DNA of 64,000 bases from Neoarius graeffei (lineage: Eukaryota; Chordata; Actinopteri; Siluriformes; Ariidae): positions 32,122,464-32,186,463 of the forward strand of contig NC_083582.1 of assembly GCF_027579695.1 (NCBI RefSeq). Reading direction: 5' to 3'. Below the pieces are notes generated by a model. It was not told the origin of the DNA. It saw only the letters and a program-made list of their open reading frames with translations, and did no database searches. Below, in pieces: positions 46,801 through 56,246 of this stretch (positions are counted from its first letter, which is position 1; each line of letters starts with the position of its first letter). A program made the position numbers and the translations under genes.

Positions 46801-48508
46801 AAGTGGTGCGAGCCCAGGAGGAGCTGCAAGAGGAGCGCAGAAGTGGCCGACAGATTCTCGCAGAGGAAAGAAAGCTGAATATGGAGCGAGTAGCCAGACT
46901 GCAGTGCGAGATCGACGCAGCTGATATAAGGATCGAGGAGGAAAGGAAGAGAGCGGCCGAGTTGCTACTGCAGGTACGCTGAACTCCGCACCGCAGCATG
47001 GGTCGTACAGTAATGTTGTATATTTGTAATAAATACAAGATCAAATTGTTGGATCCTCTTCCAAGCATTTTTTTTTCAGTGCATGCACTGCAGGTCAACT
47101 GCACTATCCCTGTCTCAGCTACAAGCCTCATGTTTTCTCCTTTTGAAAGGTGAACCTTCTTCAGAAACCTCTCCTGACTCAGCATGAAGATCAGAAAAGA
47201 ATAGCCGTTTTAGAGCAACAGGTATAAAATGTTGTTTCGGTGAACATTATAATACCAGAGACGTGTTGGAAAGCTTCTCTAAAGTATTTCTAACTTTATT
47301 ATGCAGATCCATTTGGTTGCTGGAAACTGTGAGAATGAGGAACGGGACCGTCAACGTCTTGAGCGCCAGCTCCATAAAGTACTGAAGGAGCTTCGCAAGG
47401 CCCGAGACCAAATCACACGCTTGGAGACAGCAGTAAGTCCACTCTCAACACTGACGGTTCGATCAGCTAAAGAGTTAATTTGCAGCATACGATGTTCATC
47501 AGAACGTAGCAGGTGTTACGATGAAGGATCAGTGGTTCAAAACGCACTTCAAGACCCTGTTCTTCTCTTGAGCAAGACACTTGATGATCCGTAGCTCTTC
47601 AGTTGTATATTTATGTTCATTTATACAGTACTGTGTAAAAGTCTTAGGCGCCCTATGGTTATGGTTTTGTGGTGGGGTTTTTTTTTTTTTCATACAAGCA
47701 TTTATAGATTTCTATTTTATGACTCTTACATTATCGAGTCAGTACAAAAACATTTTGGAGTCCAAACATTCGTTTTCCAGCACAAAATTAAATGTCACAG
47801 GAAAAAAAAAAGTTTGTATCTGAGCAGCATGTTACATAAGCGCACACTTTTCAGATTAAAAAAGACATCATGAAGGCAACTGGGTTTTGGTGCAAAATGA
47901 AGACGCGAGTGTGACAGTGTCCAGAAGAACTGTGGCTGGTTCTGTAAGATGCTCAGTAAAACCTACAGCTCATTTCCGCATAAAGCTGCACTCACTGTAC
48001 CCTTTTTTTAACACAAAGGGTCGTCTCACACCAAACATTGACGCTTTCATTTATTATGGCTTACTGCTTACAGTATTTATTTATTTTTAAATGTTAACAT
48101 TTTCATTTATTTATTTATTTATTTATTTATTTATTTTTCCTCAGCCATTTTTGGTCTCCAGCATTTCTTTACACGTGCCTAAGATTTTTGCACAGGACTG
48201 CATGTTCAGTATCACTTTTAGGGAAAAGTTGCTTTTATAAATGTAATTGAATCAATCCAAACCAATGAACCTGTTGGGGTTTTATTTTCTAGAAACAGCA
48301 CCGAGAAACTCGGTTCTCTGAGCCGAGCTCATACAGGCTGGATTTGGACAAGATGACCATTCAAGACCGCATCCTGAACCCAACATCTCCAGTAAAGAGC
48401 TCCAGCATGTTGGATGAGAGCTTTCTGGAGTGTCCCAACTGCAGGGCCTCGTACCCTACAAGCCAGCACCGAGAGCTCCTTGCACATCTTGACTACTGCT
48501 TTAGTTAA
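31888..48508 (+). CDS. cep55: Centrosomal protein 55 (midbody abscission scaffold)
   Basis: Eight coding exons: 31888-32085, 32211-32483, 43222-43266, 44124-44274, 46663-46973, 47150-47221, 47307-47432, 48293-48508. All have AG/GT borders and the frame holds throughout, giving 463 residues (human 464). Residues 1-157 begin [20 protein letters not shown], then coiled coil. Exons 3-4 (about 158-223) hold the ESCRT/ALIX-binding hinge [20 protein letters not shown]. Exons 5-7 are coiled coil (about 223-392). The C-terminus has the UBZ-like zinc finger [20 protein letters not shown] followed by LDYC. In vertebrates Cep55 sits at the midbody and recruits ALIX and TSG101 to complete cytokinesis. An acceptor AG at 31872-31873, 14 nt before the ATG, implies an upstream non-coding exon that I cannot place. 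Intron 2 is 10.7 kb of transposons; intron 3 is almost entirely a palindrome. Confidence 0.96.
32484..33080. other. Start of cep55 intron 2, no element recognised
   Basis: Only short open frames and a T run (33050-33066) are seen. Confidence 0.4.
33085..33365 (+). repeat. Diverged tRNA-derived SINE-like copy
   Basis: A B-box-like CAGGTTCGATCCTG is followed by GCTCTGTGTGGAGTTTCTCT and GGATCCACCTGGGCTCTGAC, which recall the family 1 SINE body with many changes. A (GT)n tract lies near 33290. Confidence 0.55.
33506..34370. mobile_element. hAT-like non-autonomous element with 8-bp duplication
   Basis: TAGGGCTGGGCGATATG at the left and TTGCCCAGCCCTA at the right are inverted ends. ACATGAGG is duplicated exactly at 33498-33505 and 34371-34378. 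The interior is AT-rich with CACGATAT motifs near the left. 865 bp, no complete transposase. It lies in cep55 intron 2. Confidence 0.9.
34379..34895. other. Intronic repeat, related piece at about 37930-38060
   Basis: The ATTATATGGACACAGCCACA segment near 34420 is echoed by ATTATATAGACACATTCACA at 37957, and the AAATTAATCAAAAGAATT-like text also recurs. Probably fragments of one unnamed repeat. GAAGTTTATCTTC at 33429 and GAAGATAAACTTC at 35088 may be its outer ends. Confidence 0.4.
34896..35027. repeat. Imperfect inverted repeat (hairpin)
   Basis: AATATTGGCTGG and ATATTCCATTCAGCT on the left pair with AGCTGAATGGAATAT and CCAGCCAATATTATT on the right, around a short centre with TCGACGCG. Likely a transposon terminus folded on itself. 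Confidence 0.75.
35515..36153. mobile_element. Harbinger-like element, innermost level
   Basis: TGCTGCTTTTCCACTACC (left) and GGTAGTGGAAAAGGGCCA (right) are inverted ends with three mismatches, flanked by TAA (35512-35514, 36154-36156). It holds a short open frame beginning [20 protein letters not shown] at 35755, which might be the first part of a Harbinger-type transposase. I do not recognise it firmly. Confidence 0.78.
36556..37282 (+). pseudogene. Tc1-like transposase (family D), internally deleted and shifted
   Basis: [20 protein letters not shown] at 36556 begins the paired-like HTH region, with [15 protein letters not shown] as the linker. About 75 residues between the HTH and [17 protein letters not shown] are missing, although the frame stays open. 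A frameshift near 37057 separates it from [31 protein letters not shown] (third acidic residue) and the end at 37282. The active-site residues survive in pieces only. Confidence 0.88.
37920..38855. other. Intronic stretch with repeat fragments
   Basis: GGCAGCTGCCCAGGGCCTCG near 38111 recurs as GTCTGCCCAGGGCCTCGGC near 39327 in the same orientation. A small hairpin CGGAAAATATGAAACGATAT lies at about 38145. No gene is seen. Confidence 0.35.
38856..39265 (+). mobile_element. PIF/Harbinger-type non-autonomous element (copy 2)
   Basis: Same family as 6123-6660: AGGCATCTGCGTGCTCTTGT at the start and CAGCATAAATTGGCCT at the end, with duplication TGA at 38853-38855 and 39266-39268. It lacks about 130 bp present in copy 1, in the middle and left. 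Confidence 0.8.
39269..40945. other. Rest of cep55 intron 2, nothing firm
   Basis: No recognisable protein, tRNA boxes or element ends. A perfect 12-bp-arm hairpin GAATTTAGGGCC/GGCCCTAAATTC sits at 40434-40461. Confidence 0.4.
41159..42043 (-). mobile_element. hAT-like element carrying a RecQ-helicase-like fragment
   Basis: The ends TAGCCTGGC and ACTAGGCTA are short inverted repeats, flanked by AAACAAACC (41150-41158 and 42044-42052; 8 or 9 bp). The reversed copy at 52.5 kb shows the empty site (AAACAAACCGGTGAAATGAC on its minus strand), which confirms the insertion. On the minus strand it contains helicase-like coding sequence. Confidence 0.85.
41586..41859 (-). pseudogene. RecQ-family helicase motor fragment (motifs 0 and I)
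   Basis: The minus-strand frame reads ...[20 protein letters not shown], then [20 protein letters not shown] and [20 protein letters not shown], then [16 protein letters not shown], with a stop soon after. [18 protein letters not shown] matches the Q-motif region, and [14 protein letters not shown] the Walker A of RecQ helicases (usually TGYGKS or TGGGKS). There is no in-frame ATG. The Asp-Glu box and later motifs are absent. It looks like one exon of a RecQ-like gene captured by a transposon, or the remnant of a transposon family that once encoded a helicase. Not functional as it stands. Confidence 0.72.
42300..42556 (-). repeat. Diverged tRNA-derived SINE copy
   Basis: CAGGGTCGCAGGGGAGGCCG, CAATTTAGAGTAGCCAGGTG and ACATGTCTTTGGACTGTGGG correspond to the reversed family 1 SINE body with many differences. 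The right end is CGAGTGCTAACCACCATGCT. Confidence 0.7.
42952..43034. mobile_element. 83-bp MITE with TTAA duplication
   Basis: CCCTTTCATCACTGCATA and TATGCAGTGATGAAAGGG are perfect 18-bp inverted ends, flanked by TTAA (42948-42951, 43035-43038), as in piggyBac-type elements. It lies 184 bp before cep55 exon 3. A lone TTAACCCTTTCATGC end is near 50149. Confidence 0.88.
43335..44043. mobile_element. 709-bp palindromic transposon filling cep55 intron 3
   Basis: The arms are near-perfect reverse complements from AGGAACAGTCCACCGTACTT (left) to AAGTACGGTGGACTGTTCCT (right). TTAA flanks it at 43331-43334 and 44044-44047. Arm differences: a 10-bp CAGTCAGACG duplication and a short TGCGCGC insertion in the left arm, plus one substitution. 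The same peptide ([14 protein letters not shown]) reads outward on both strands, a by-product of the symmetry. It encodes no transposase. Confidence 0.93.
44079..44107 (+). repeat. Poly-C tract of 29 before cep55 exon 4
   Basis: A run of C followed by TTTCTCCTTGTGTAAG, which ends at the exon 4 acceptor (44123). It probably serves as the polypyrimidine tract. Confidence 0.9.
44275..44723. other. cep55 intron 4 start, nothing recognised
   Basis: Ordinary intronic sequence. No inverted ends or reading frames of note. Confidence 0.4.
44724..46292 (+). mobile_element. Tc1-like transposon (family C) in cep55 intron 4
   Basis: The left end CAGTGGTGCGACACCCATTT is a mutated version of the right end, which reads CAGTGGTGCTTGAAAGTTTG in reverse complement. 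Inner repeats GATTTTCACACAAGTCCTAA (left) and its complement near 46200 agree. The flanking TA is kept on the right side only approximately. A solo end of the same family lies at 4479-4582. Confidence 0.9.
45087..46072 (+). pseudogene. Tc1-like transposase (family C), inactivated
   Basis: It starts [20 protein letters not shown] at 45087, with a stop after GKGYKT at about 45168. HTH and linker remnants ([11 protein letters not shown]) follow, then an open part with [21 protein letters not shown] frameshift near 45630 leads to [56 protein letters not shown] and a normal end GGHTRY at 46072. The three acidic catalytic residues are present but in different frames. At least one stop and two frame changes. 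Confidence 0.9.
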
Positions 48509-48597
48509 GACTACCAAAAAAAAAAAAAAGAAGAAACAGGAATGGTTTAGGTCCGTGTACTTTTTTTTTTTTTTGTTCATTCATTATTCTATTTTGG

Positions 48598-48603
48598 AAT
48601 AAA
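48598..48603 (+). terminator. Likely cep55 poly(A) signal
   Basis: AATAAA lies 90 nt after the stop codon. It overlaps the inner edge of an inverted repeat that belongs to a transposon-like unit (48575-49374). Confidence 0.65.
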
Positions 48604-48871
48604 AGATGAAATTAAAAAAAGGGTGCAGCTTGGTGTTTTTATTTAAAACAATACAAGCAGAAATGGCTCTATTTTGTTTTTGAAATGTATTGCCATCAAA
48701 TAGTAGTATTAGAAAAGTGGACATTTCTGATCGTTTTCTTATTTTGTAATATTCATTTATTCCTTTATTGATTCAATTCATTTGACTGATCCTATATTTC
48801 ACCCGGAAGTAAATTACACCGCCTGGCTCGTGCTCACTCATGTCTCACTTATAGATCAACCTCCAGCGAGT

Positions 48872-49156
48872 TCATGGATCATGGATGCGATGCAGTACAT
48901 GCTCTTCCAATTGTGCATCAGATACCACTCTCGTAAGGTTGTGAGCGTCACAAAACCTCCGTACACTCATAACAGAACAGCCATGTCCTGCGCCAATGTC
49001 TTTGAGGTGCTCTGAAATATCTGCATGCGTAGCATGCCTTCGCAACATTTTGCAAATTAAGTCGGAATATGCCTCCAAAGACGCCATGTCATGCGGATGA
49101 GAATAAACAAACCATAACGCTCCCAACCCGCCCACAAGCTTAGGCTTCCAGGTCAC
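48872..49156 (-). pseudogene. Fragment of transposon-type HTH protein
   Basis: It reads SLEAYSDLICKMLRRHATHA then DISEHLKDIGAGHGCSVMSV and RRFCDAHNLTRVV. The pattern 'YSDLICKML...HADISEHLK...SVMSVRRFCDAHNL' recalls the N-terminal helices before an integrase core domain in IS3EU-like fish transposons. No catalytic core is seen. The identification rests on pattern memory only. Confidence 0.45.
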
Positions 49157-49376
49157 CCAAAACCTAAGTTCTAAATAAACTCAAACGCAATTCAGAACGG
49201 CATTTTTCAAAATTGCTTTTTCCCTTTTTCTGCTGTTCAATGACTCATTTTCAATAACTAAAAATACATCAAAACATGGCTCTGGATTCCATTTCACAAG
49301 TCATACACAAGTGTAAAAATTCATAAACGAGTCCTTTTTCATTTCTCATGTGACTTCCAAAATAGAATAATGAATG

Positions 49377-49904
49377 AGCGAAAAAGTAGGGGTCGATATT
49401 ATCAGAATTTTATTTTTGTATTCCAAAGAAGTTTGTGGCATTTTAGTTTTACTTTAATCTATGGTGTGCTGCTTGTTGTTTGGGCTTTTGAGGATTTACA
49501 GAAGTATTGGCTTTTCATTTATGTGAAACATATTTAAGGTACATTTTAATTTAGCTCTTTTGGGGTAACATGCTGTAATGTACCTTTTTGTTCATAATGT
49601 GTTTGCCTGCTTTGAATACATTAAAACCACCTTACTTCTCATAATTTTGTATTTTTTCTCCTATCCTGATAATATCTCAAAGGTGTTGAAGTGGCACAGG
49701 ACTCCCTTTCAGTGGTCCTCATGCTGGAAATCAGATCTGTCTTGAATTAGGCTGCGTATGTGTAAATCCTTGTATTAGACCTATTTAAAGCATGGAGATT
49801 ACGGAGAGTGCAGGGGAAAGGAGGCTATTGATGCCTCAATTCAGAAAACACACCCAGGTGGAATGCCTCACATGTAAAGGCCAAGTAAATTTACACAGAG
49901 AGCC

Positions 49905-49936
<32 letters not shown>

Positions 49937-50432
49937 TAATCTTTTGAATTTTCTTACTAAGTCTTGTTCTTATTTATAAATCTTCTTTGGTGACAAAATG
50001 CAATTTACTTTCAGGGCATTTGTTACTATATCCTGTATTTCTTCTTATTGACATCAGAACATCATGTTCCGACTTCTACCATAAACAGCAATGTAAATAA
50101 ATAAATATAGCCTCATTACGCTAAATGTCTAGATTGGACGCGCTATTAACCCTTTCATGCGATGTTAGCCAAGCTCTTAAATGTTCAGGTTGTAGTGCTG
50201 TATGTTGATTTACATTAGCAATAAAACCCAATCATATCTAATATGAACATTTTTATTTTAAAACGTTCAGGTTACAGAATATAATCATGGTAGAAGAATC
50301 ATTTATACCCTTCAGTGCTATAATTCTACTGTCGATTATTAATTAGGCTACATATTCAGATTTTTAATTTACACTTGTATTGACATGAAATTAAAAAAAA
50401 AAAATGACTAGTGGCAATCCTTGAGCAGAGAA
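49377..50432. other. Intergenic between cep55 and rbp4
   Basis: A T-run at 49907-49928 is the only repeat. TTTATT at 50252-50257 (AATAAA on minus) could be the rbp4 poly(A) signal, about 180 nt beyond its stop. No receptor gene is visible. Confidence 0.5.
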
Positions 50433-51511
50433 TCAGGCAGCACAGAAACCTGCAAAAATGGAGAAAAATGCATAGTAATCCAGTAGATTAGGTTACTGGA
50501 GTACATCTTTATTTACGCAGCCATGGTCACAAACTGTCACTTACCGGTGTGGGCAACCCGCCTGTATTTACCGAGAAGACAGAGTTCTTGCTTCTTCTGT
50601 GTCACAATCGCTTGGTCCTGAGGCCTCAAACCATTTGGGTGGCGAGAGAAGATAAAGGAGTAACCATCGAGGCAGGTGCCATCTGTGTCCACTACTCTAC
50701 AGGCGTAGTGCACGGCGTAGTTGTCATAATCGGTATCAATGATCCAGTGGTCATCACCTAGTTGGGCAATCAGAAACAAGACGAGTTCAACCTTGAACTG
50801 TGTACAGGGTTAAAGTACAGCGTTTTATTTTGGTGTGAGGGTTTTTTGCACTTAAAATCTTCTCACTGAGAAAAGTCCTCCTATGACCAGACGTCCTTGT
50901 AAATCCTTTGTCAATATAGGATGGGTTTGGGGTTTTTTTCCCCCTAAATTAAATAGCTCCCGTGTCACTTACATCCACTCTGGAGATATGTAGCTGCACC
51001 CCAGTATTTTAGCCTGAGCTTGGCAGGGTGTGGGGTTTCTTCAAAAGTGGAAAACATTTGGGCACACGTCTCCCAGTTACTGAAAAGTGAAATAAGAGAG
51101 AGAATTTCATTTAGAAGTATGATTAATGAAATTTGAAACTTTGAAATGTTTTGAACTAACTTGAGAATGTTGACTCTGCCTTGAGCAGTGGCTGTTAGTT
51201 TGCCGTCATCCTCCACAGTGTAATGGGCAACAATGTTATCCAGAAGGAAAAGTCCTGATGGATCTTTCTTGGCTACAGCAAACCATGTTCCTTGGAACTG
51301 CAACACGCACAGTGAATAGTGACCACAGAATGGCAAAGCTCGAACAGAAAACTCTTTCAACGGTACACAAAGAATGAATAGATTTTAAAAAAACTAAAAC
51401 TTGACTTACCTTGTATTTGTCAAAGTTCTCTTTTACTGGGATGTTGCTAACTTGGCAGTTTTGTGCCCAGCCAAGGGCCAGGACGCAAAGAGCAATAGTG
51501 AGCCTCAGCAT
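50433..51511 (-). CDS. rbp4: Retinol-binding protein 4 (plasma)
   Basis: Five coding exons on the minus strand: 51511-51410, 51297-51161, 51079-50973, 50757-50545, 50449-50433. All borders are GT-AG and the total is 191 residues. The signal peptide is about 1-17 (MLRLTIALCVLALGWAQ). The mature part begins NCQVSNIPVKENFDKYKFQG, and GTWFAVAKKDP is the lipocalin G-x-W motif. HWIIDTDYDNYAVHYACR and DGTCLDGYSFIFSRHPNG are typical RBP4 barrel strands, and the end is HTGFCAA. The six cysteines of the three RBP4 disulfides are present. An extra Cys (codon 116, split by intron 3) replaces the Asn of the mammalian GNDDHW motif. The protein is secreted, mainly by liver, and carries all-trans retinol in plasma, in most vertebrates bound to transthyretin. 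A non-coding first exon precedes it (donor at 51686-51685, acceptor before 51530). Confidence 0.97.
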
Positions 51512-51731
51512 GTTGCTGTCTATCGAACCTGCAAAACAGTATGAAAGTTAGGGCGAGTTGAATTTTTCAAAGGACCCAATTGAACAGACTAGTATTAAAA
51601 CATGCATTCTTTCTGATTTGTCCAAACAGTAAAGTAATAGCCTAGCAAATTTTTCCAGATGTTTTCCTGACTAGACCATACCTTACCAGATGTTCTGGGT
51701 GAGTATCAGTGCAACACTCTTACAGACTGAG

Positions 51732-51739
51732 CTTATATA
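51732..51739 (-). promoter_or_regulatory. TATA box of rbp4
   Basis: TATATAAG on the minus strand, about 45 nt before the donor of the non-coding first exon. That places transcription start near 51705. Spacing and strand fit rbp4. Confidence 0.75.
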
Positions 51740-51744
51740 AGGCT

Positions 51745-52530
51745 GTTTCACTGCAGACAGTTTCGCAATCCTACCCAGAGACTGAAAACCCTTTCTCTGA
51801 GCATTTTGTTCACTGGACAGTATTTTTCCATAACTACAAGGCTCATATATCCAAAAAAATTTGATTTGACCATTTTGTCCCTCCCCAGAGGACTTGCATA
51901 ACTGTTACAAAACATTAAAGGTAATAAAACATCTGGAAAACACCATATTAAACATTGTTCCCGTATATATGGGCTACATTTTGTCTCAAAGTGAAAAGCA
52001 ATGAACGGACAACGGGCTACTCCTGTTTTTTGGGTTTTTTAGCTCTTTATTTCAATTGCTATACAGAACAAACATCCCTAAATGTACGTCCATGTACAAC
52101 AGTTTCACGGACTTTGAAAGTTTACTGAACTCACTCCGATTTCTCATATCTGTGTTTCATCGTATATACTCACAAGAACAGTGCTGTGGGTTTGTTTGGT
52201 TTTTTTTGTTTTTCCAGGGAAGAAAAACACTGACTGCATGTTCTGACTTGTGCTGCCTGTTTCAGTGCTCATGTTTACATTTTTAAACATGTTTTTTTTT
52301 CTCTTGCTGTGATGTGATTAAGAATCAAATCTCAATTAATAAATGCTATACATGACTTACACAGTCTTTTTGGGGAAAAGTATTCATGAAAAAAGATCAC
52401 TCACACTGTTATACCGTACCGATATGAACCAAGATAAACTTATTCATTCATTTATTTAAGTACTTTATCCTGGTCACAGGGATTCAGATCCTATCCTGGG
52501 AACACTGGGCACGAGACAGGAAATAAAGTA
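51745..52530. other. Upstream of rbp4, no element recognised
   Basis: AT-rich. A weak SINE-like scrap (TACTTTATCCTGGTCACAGG, about 52460) is present. Confidence 0.4.
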
Positions 52531-52534
52531 CATT

Positions 52535-53025
52535 GTTCCCCGGATATGAGCAATCGTGTGCTCTGATTGGCTACTCTACTACTAGGATATCAGCTCATAT
52601 ACGGTGAGTAGAGAAAAACGAAATGGCGGCGGATGTTGCTGAACCAACCGAGGACGAAATAGAAACTCGACTCGAAAACAAAACCCCAAAAAATACAAAA
52701 AAAAAGCAACAAAATATGGAATAAAAGTATTTGATGGTAAGAACGTATCGTTTTTATTTTTCAAGAATTATTATTATAGCATTTTTCACAACTTGCTCCT
52801 GTCATTTCACCGGTTTGTTTACATTCTAAGTGGAAATTATTTTGTCGGATGTTTTGTATAAAGTTTTTATCGAATTTGCAAAAAAATAAAAATAAAAACG
52901 CTCTGTTTCTCAACATCCAGTGAATGTGGACAGAATAAAACAGTTATTCCACTCAATCTCATTGTACATGGCTTATAGCCTCAGCTCATGTATGACTTGA
53001 TTTCGTGGAATAACTGTTATTGTCC
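52535..53025. mobile_element. Non-autonomous element with terminal hairpin (copy 2, reversed)
   Basis: It matches 40946-42290 in reverse, without the inserted hAT-like element: GGATATGAGCAATCGTGTGC at the left, CATCCAGTGAATGTGGACAG in the interior, and the hairpin AACAGTTATTCCACTCAATC to GATTTCGTGGAATAACTGTT at 52939-53020. Confidence 0.8.
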
Positions 53026-53214
53026 CTTTAGGGGTACAACAGTTGGTTTGTCACTGGGGCAGCACCTTCTAAAATACTTATTTTTACACTTTACATACTG
53101 TTTTGGAACATATATGCACCTTTTTGCCCTAAAATGGTACACATAGTTACCTTGAAGTCCAATAATGAGCCCTAGGGGGTACATTAGTGTAGATTGTACC
53201 TTGGGGGACAGAAA

Positions 53215-53500
53215 TGGACTCCTACGGTACCCCTAGTTCTGACAGTGTACTGTAGATGGGATACCATCTATTGCACATTACACAGCGTATACACACACAT
53301 TCAAAATTAGGGGCACTTTTGTTGTTAGCCCATTCACATACCAACATGTTTTTGGGATGTGGGAGTGAACCACAGAACCCAGAAGAAACCCAGCTGGACA
53401 TGGAGAACATGTGGCACTCTGTACAGATAGTAACCCGTGCTCAGGATCAAACCAGGGATCCTGGAGCTGAGACAGTAATGCTATCTACTGTACCAGTACT
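53215..53500 (-). repeat. Diverged tRNA-derived SINE copy
   Basis: ACATGTTTTTGGGATGTGGG, AGAAGAAACCCAGCTGGACA and GTGCTCAGGATCAAACCAGG follow the reversed SINE layout, including a B-box remnant, with high divergence. Confidence 0.6.
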
Positions 53501-54166
53501 TTCAAAAATATTTCTAATGTTACTAAATATTCCTTGTACTCAATTAATGTTGTCAAATTTGCTGTATTGCTTCATTCGAAACACAGATTGATAGAGCTTT
53601 GACAGTCCTGGGTAGTTGTTGTCCCCCTATGAAGATGTACCTTTGGATGACTTCAGCAATGATGGTGTAATGTTATAGAAGCAAGTACTTGAAGTAGGAA
53701 CGTTAAATATGTTTTGGCAATTGTTTTGTATAAATCACCTAGAGATGCCAAAACTCCAAAGGCTATTTCCTCTACTAGCTTTAGATCGAGGAATACCATA
53801 ATCCTCCAAAGTAATGATGGGTGGACAGACAGGCTTTCCAGAGGAGATGTTTGGATCCTCCAGCAGCAAAAGACATTGATATAATCAAAAGACTTTTGCA
53901 AAGAAAAGAGGCAAAGGTATTTTTTTAAAATCAAGAGTTCCATCTGAACACATTGGGTACTGTCATTTAATCTTGGTTTATCATATACATGTGTACTTTA
54001 GTGTAAAAACAATTTTTCTTGGGGCTAGATTAGCTATTATTTATGATCAGCCTTCAAGAACCTTAATCATGGTAGTGACAATCATAGTACACTGTGTGGT
54101 AGGTTGCATTTTTAAAGCACCAAGTTCAAAACATCCATTGGTCTACCCAGTTCACCTTGGAGGAGA
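53501..54166. other. No recognisable feature
   Basis: Open frames are short and lack domains. Confidence 0.4.
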
Positions 54167-54496
54167 TACAGTCAAGCCAGAAAGTCTGCACACCCCTTTC
54201 ACCTTCTCCACGTTTTATGTTACAGACTTATTCTACAATAGATTTTCATTTTTTGTCACAAAATTCTACACAAAATGGCCCATAATGACAAAGTGAAAGC
54301 AGGTTTTTAGACATTTGTGCTAATTTATTAAAAATCTAAATCTAAAATATCATATGTACACAAGTGTGCACACCCTTTGATATGACAGCCAAAAGTGAGC
54401 TGAGGTGCATTTTGTTTCCACTGATACTGCTTGAGATGTTTCTACAACTTAATTGGAGTCCACCTGTGGTAAATTCAATTGATTGGACATGATTGG

Positions 54497-56172
54497 ACAA
54501 ACTCAATAACTTCTTTGGGAGGTTTGAGGCACTAAATAACACTCCTGCAGTGAAAGCTGTTCCTCATCAAGATGAAAAGGCACTCTGTCTTGATACAGCG
54601 GCGGTGCAGAGGACTCTGAGGAGAGTCAACACACGAAAGGCCCCAGGCCCCAATAATATTCCTGGTCGGGTGCTCAGGGAATGTGCAGGCCAACTGGCTC
54701 ATGTTCTAACGGACATCTTCAACACCTCACTGGATCAAGCCAAAGTCCCATCATGTTTCAAGACTGCCACCATCATCCCAGTGCCAAAAAAACCTCATAT
54801 CACATCATTCAATGACTACTGGCCTGTCGCACTCACTCCCATTATGATGAAGTGCTTTGAGAGGCTGGTAAAGGAGTACATCACCTCCAGGTTCCCGCCC
54901 ACATTTGACCCCTTCTAGTTTGCCTACCGGCCAAACCACTCCACTGAAGATGTCATCTCCTCTGCTCTTCACCTGAGCCTTGCACACCTGGAGGAGAACA
55001 ACACTCATGTGCGGATGCTGTTCCTGGACTTCAGTTCAGCATTCAATACTGTATCATTCCACAGCATCTGATGAACAAACTGGGTCCCCTGGGCTTCAGC
55101 ACCCCCCGATACAACTGGCTGCTGGACTTCCTCACTGAAAGACCACAATCAGTGCAGGTCGGACAGAATACCTCCAGTGTCATCACCCTCAGCACAGGCT
55201 CCCCTCAGGGCTGTGTCCTGAGCCCTCTGCTGTTCACTCTGATGGCATACGACTGCGTCCACAGGGCTACCAGCAACCACATTGTGAAGTTTGCGAATGA
55301 CACAACAGTGGTGGGCCTCATCAGGGACAATAACGACCTGGCCTATAGAGAGGAGGTGGAGCAGCTGGTGAGCTGGTGCAGGGAAAACAACCTGTTCCTG
55401 AACATGGACAAAACTAAAGAGATCATTGTTGACTTCAGGAAAAACCAACCCAGCCACGCTCCACTTCTCCTCAACAACACGGCCGTGGAGGTGGTCAATA
55501 GCACCAAGTTCCTGGGGGTGCACATCACAGACAACTTCACCTGGTCTGTGAACACCGCGTCACTGGTCAAGAAGGCACAGCAATGTCTGCACTTCCTGCA
55601 TAGGATAAGAAGAGCCCACCTGCCCCCTCCCATCCTCACTACATTCTACAGAAGCACCATAGAGAGCCTTCTAACCAGCTGCATCTCTGTGTGGTGTGGA
55701 GGCTGCAGTGCCTCTGACTGGAAGAATGTGAGGAGAGTGGCGAGGACAGCAGAGAAAATCACTGGGACTTCTCTTCCCTCCATTCAGGGCATTACACCAA
55801 GGTGTTGCATGTCTCGAGCCAGAAATATCATCAGTGACCCCTCACACCCTCACTATAGACTGTTCTCCCCTCTGGCCTCTGGAAAGAGGTTCCGCAGCAT
55901 TAGGTGCAGGACCACCAGGTTCTGTAACAGCTTATTCCCCCAGGTCACCAGACTGCTGAACTCCAAACCCAAATTCTAAACTTCTATTTATAACTTGAAC
56001 ATTCCTAATTCCACAGGTCACTTTATACTATTGCACTTTATAATATTTTTGCTGCTGCATAATTTAATTTAATACACTTCATATTTATTTCTGTGCTGAG
56101 CCAAATTGCAACGAAATTTTGTTCGGTGTACACTTGTTGCATACTGAATGACAATAAAGGTTGTCTATGTCT
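54497..56172 (+). mobile_element. Rex1/CR1-group LINE, 5' truncated
   Basis: RT blocks in order: [51 protein letters not shown] (about 55020), [18 protein letters not shown] and [14 protein letters not shown]. The tail contains [40 protein letters not shown] and the normal end LLNSKPKF at 55979. The 3' UTR ends TGACAATAAAGGTTGTCT. A target duplication ATGATTGG is at 54489-54496 and 56173-56180. The endonuclease is missing. A stop (TAG, 54916) and a frame change near 55050 break the RT, and its active-site FADD is FAND. Confidence 0.9.
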
Positions 56173-56246
56173 ATGATTGGGGATTGCCAAGACTTGCCTA
56201 TATAAGGTTCACAGTTGACAGTGCATGTCAGAAACAACTCCAAGCC

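Larger units (their letters stand above)
48575..49374 (-). mobile_element. TIR element starting in the cep55 3' UTR
   Basis: TTCATTCATTATTCTATTTT with GGAA (48576-48599) has its reverse complement at 49355-49376 (TTCCAAAATAGAATAATGAA). Weaker similarity extends the inverted ends to about 50 bp. On the minus strand there is an open frame resembling the N-terminal helical region of an integrase-like transposase protein family of fish. The flanks show no obvious duplication. Confidence 0.6.
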
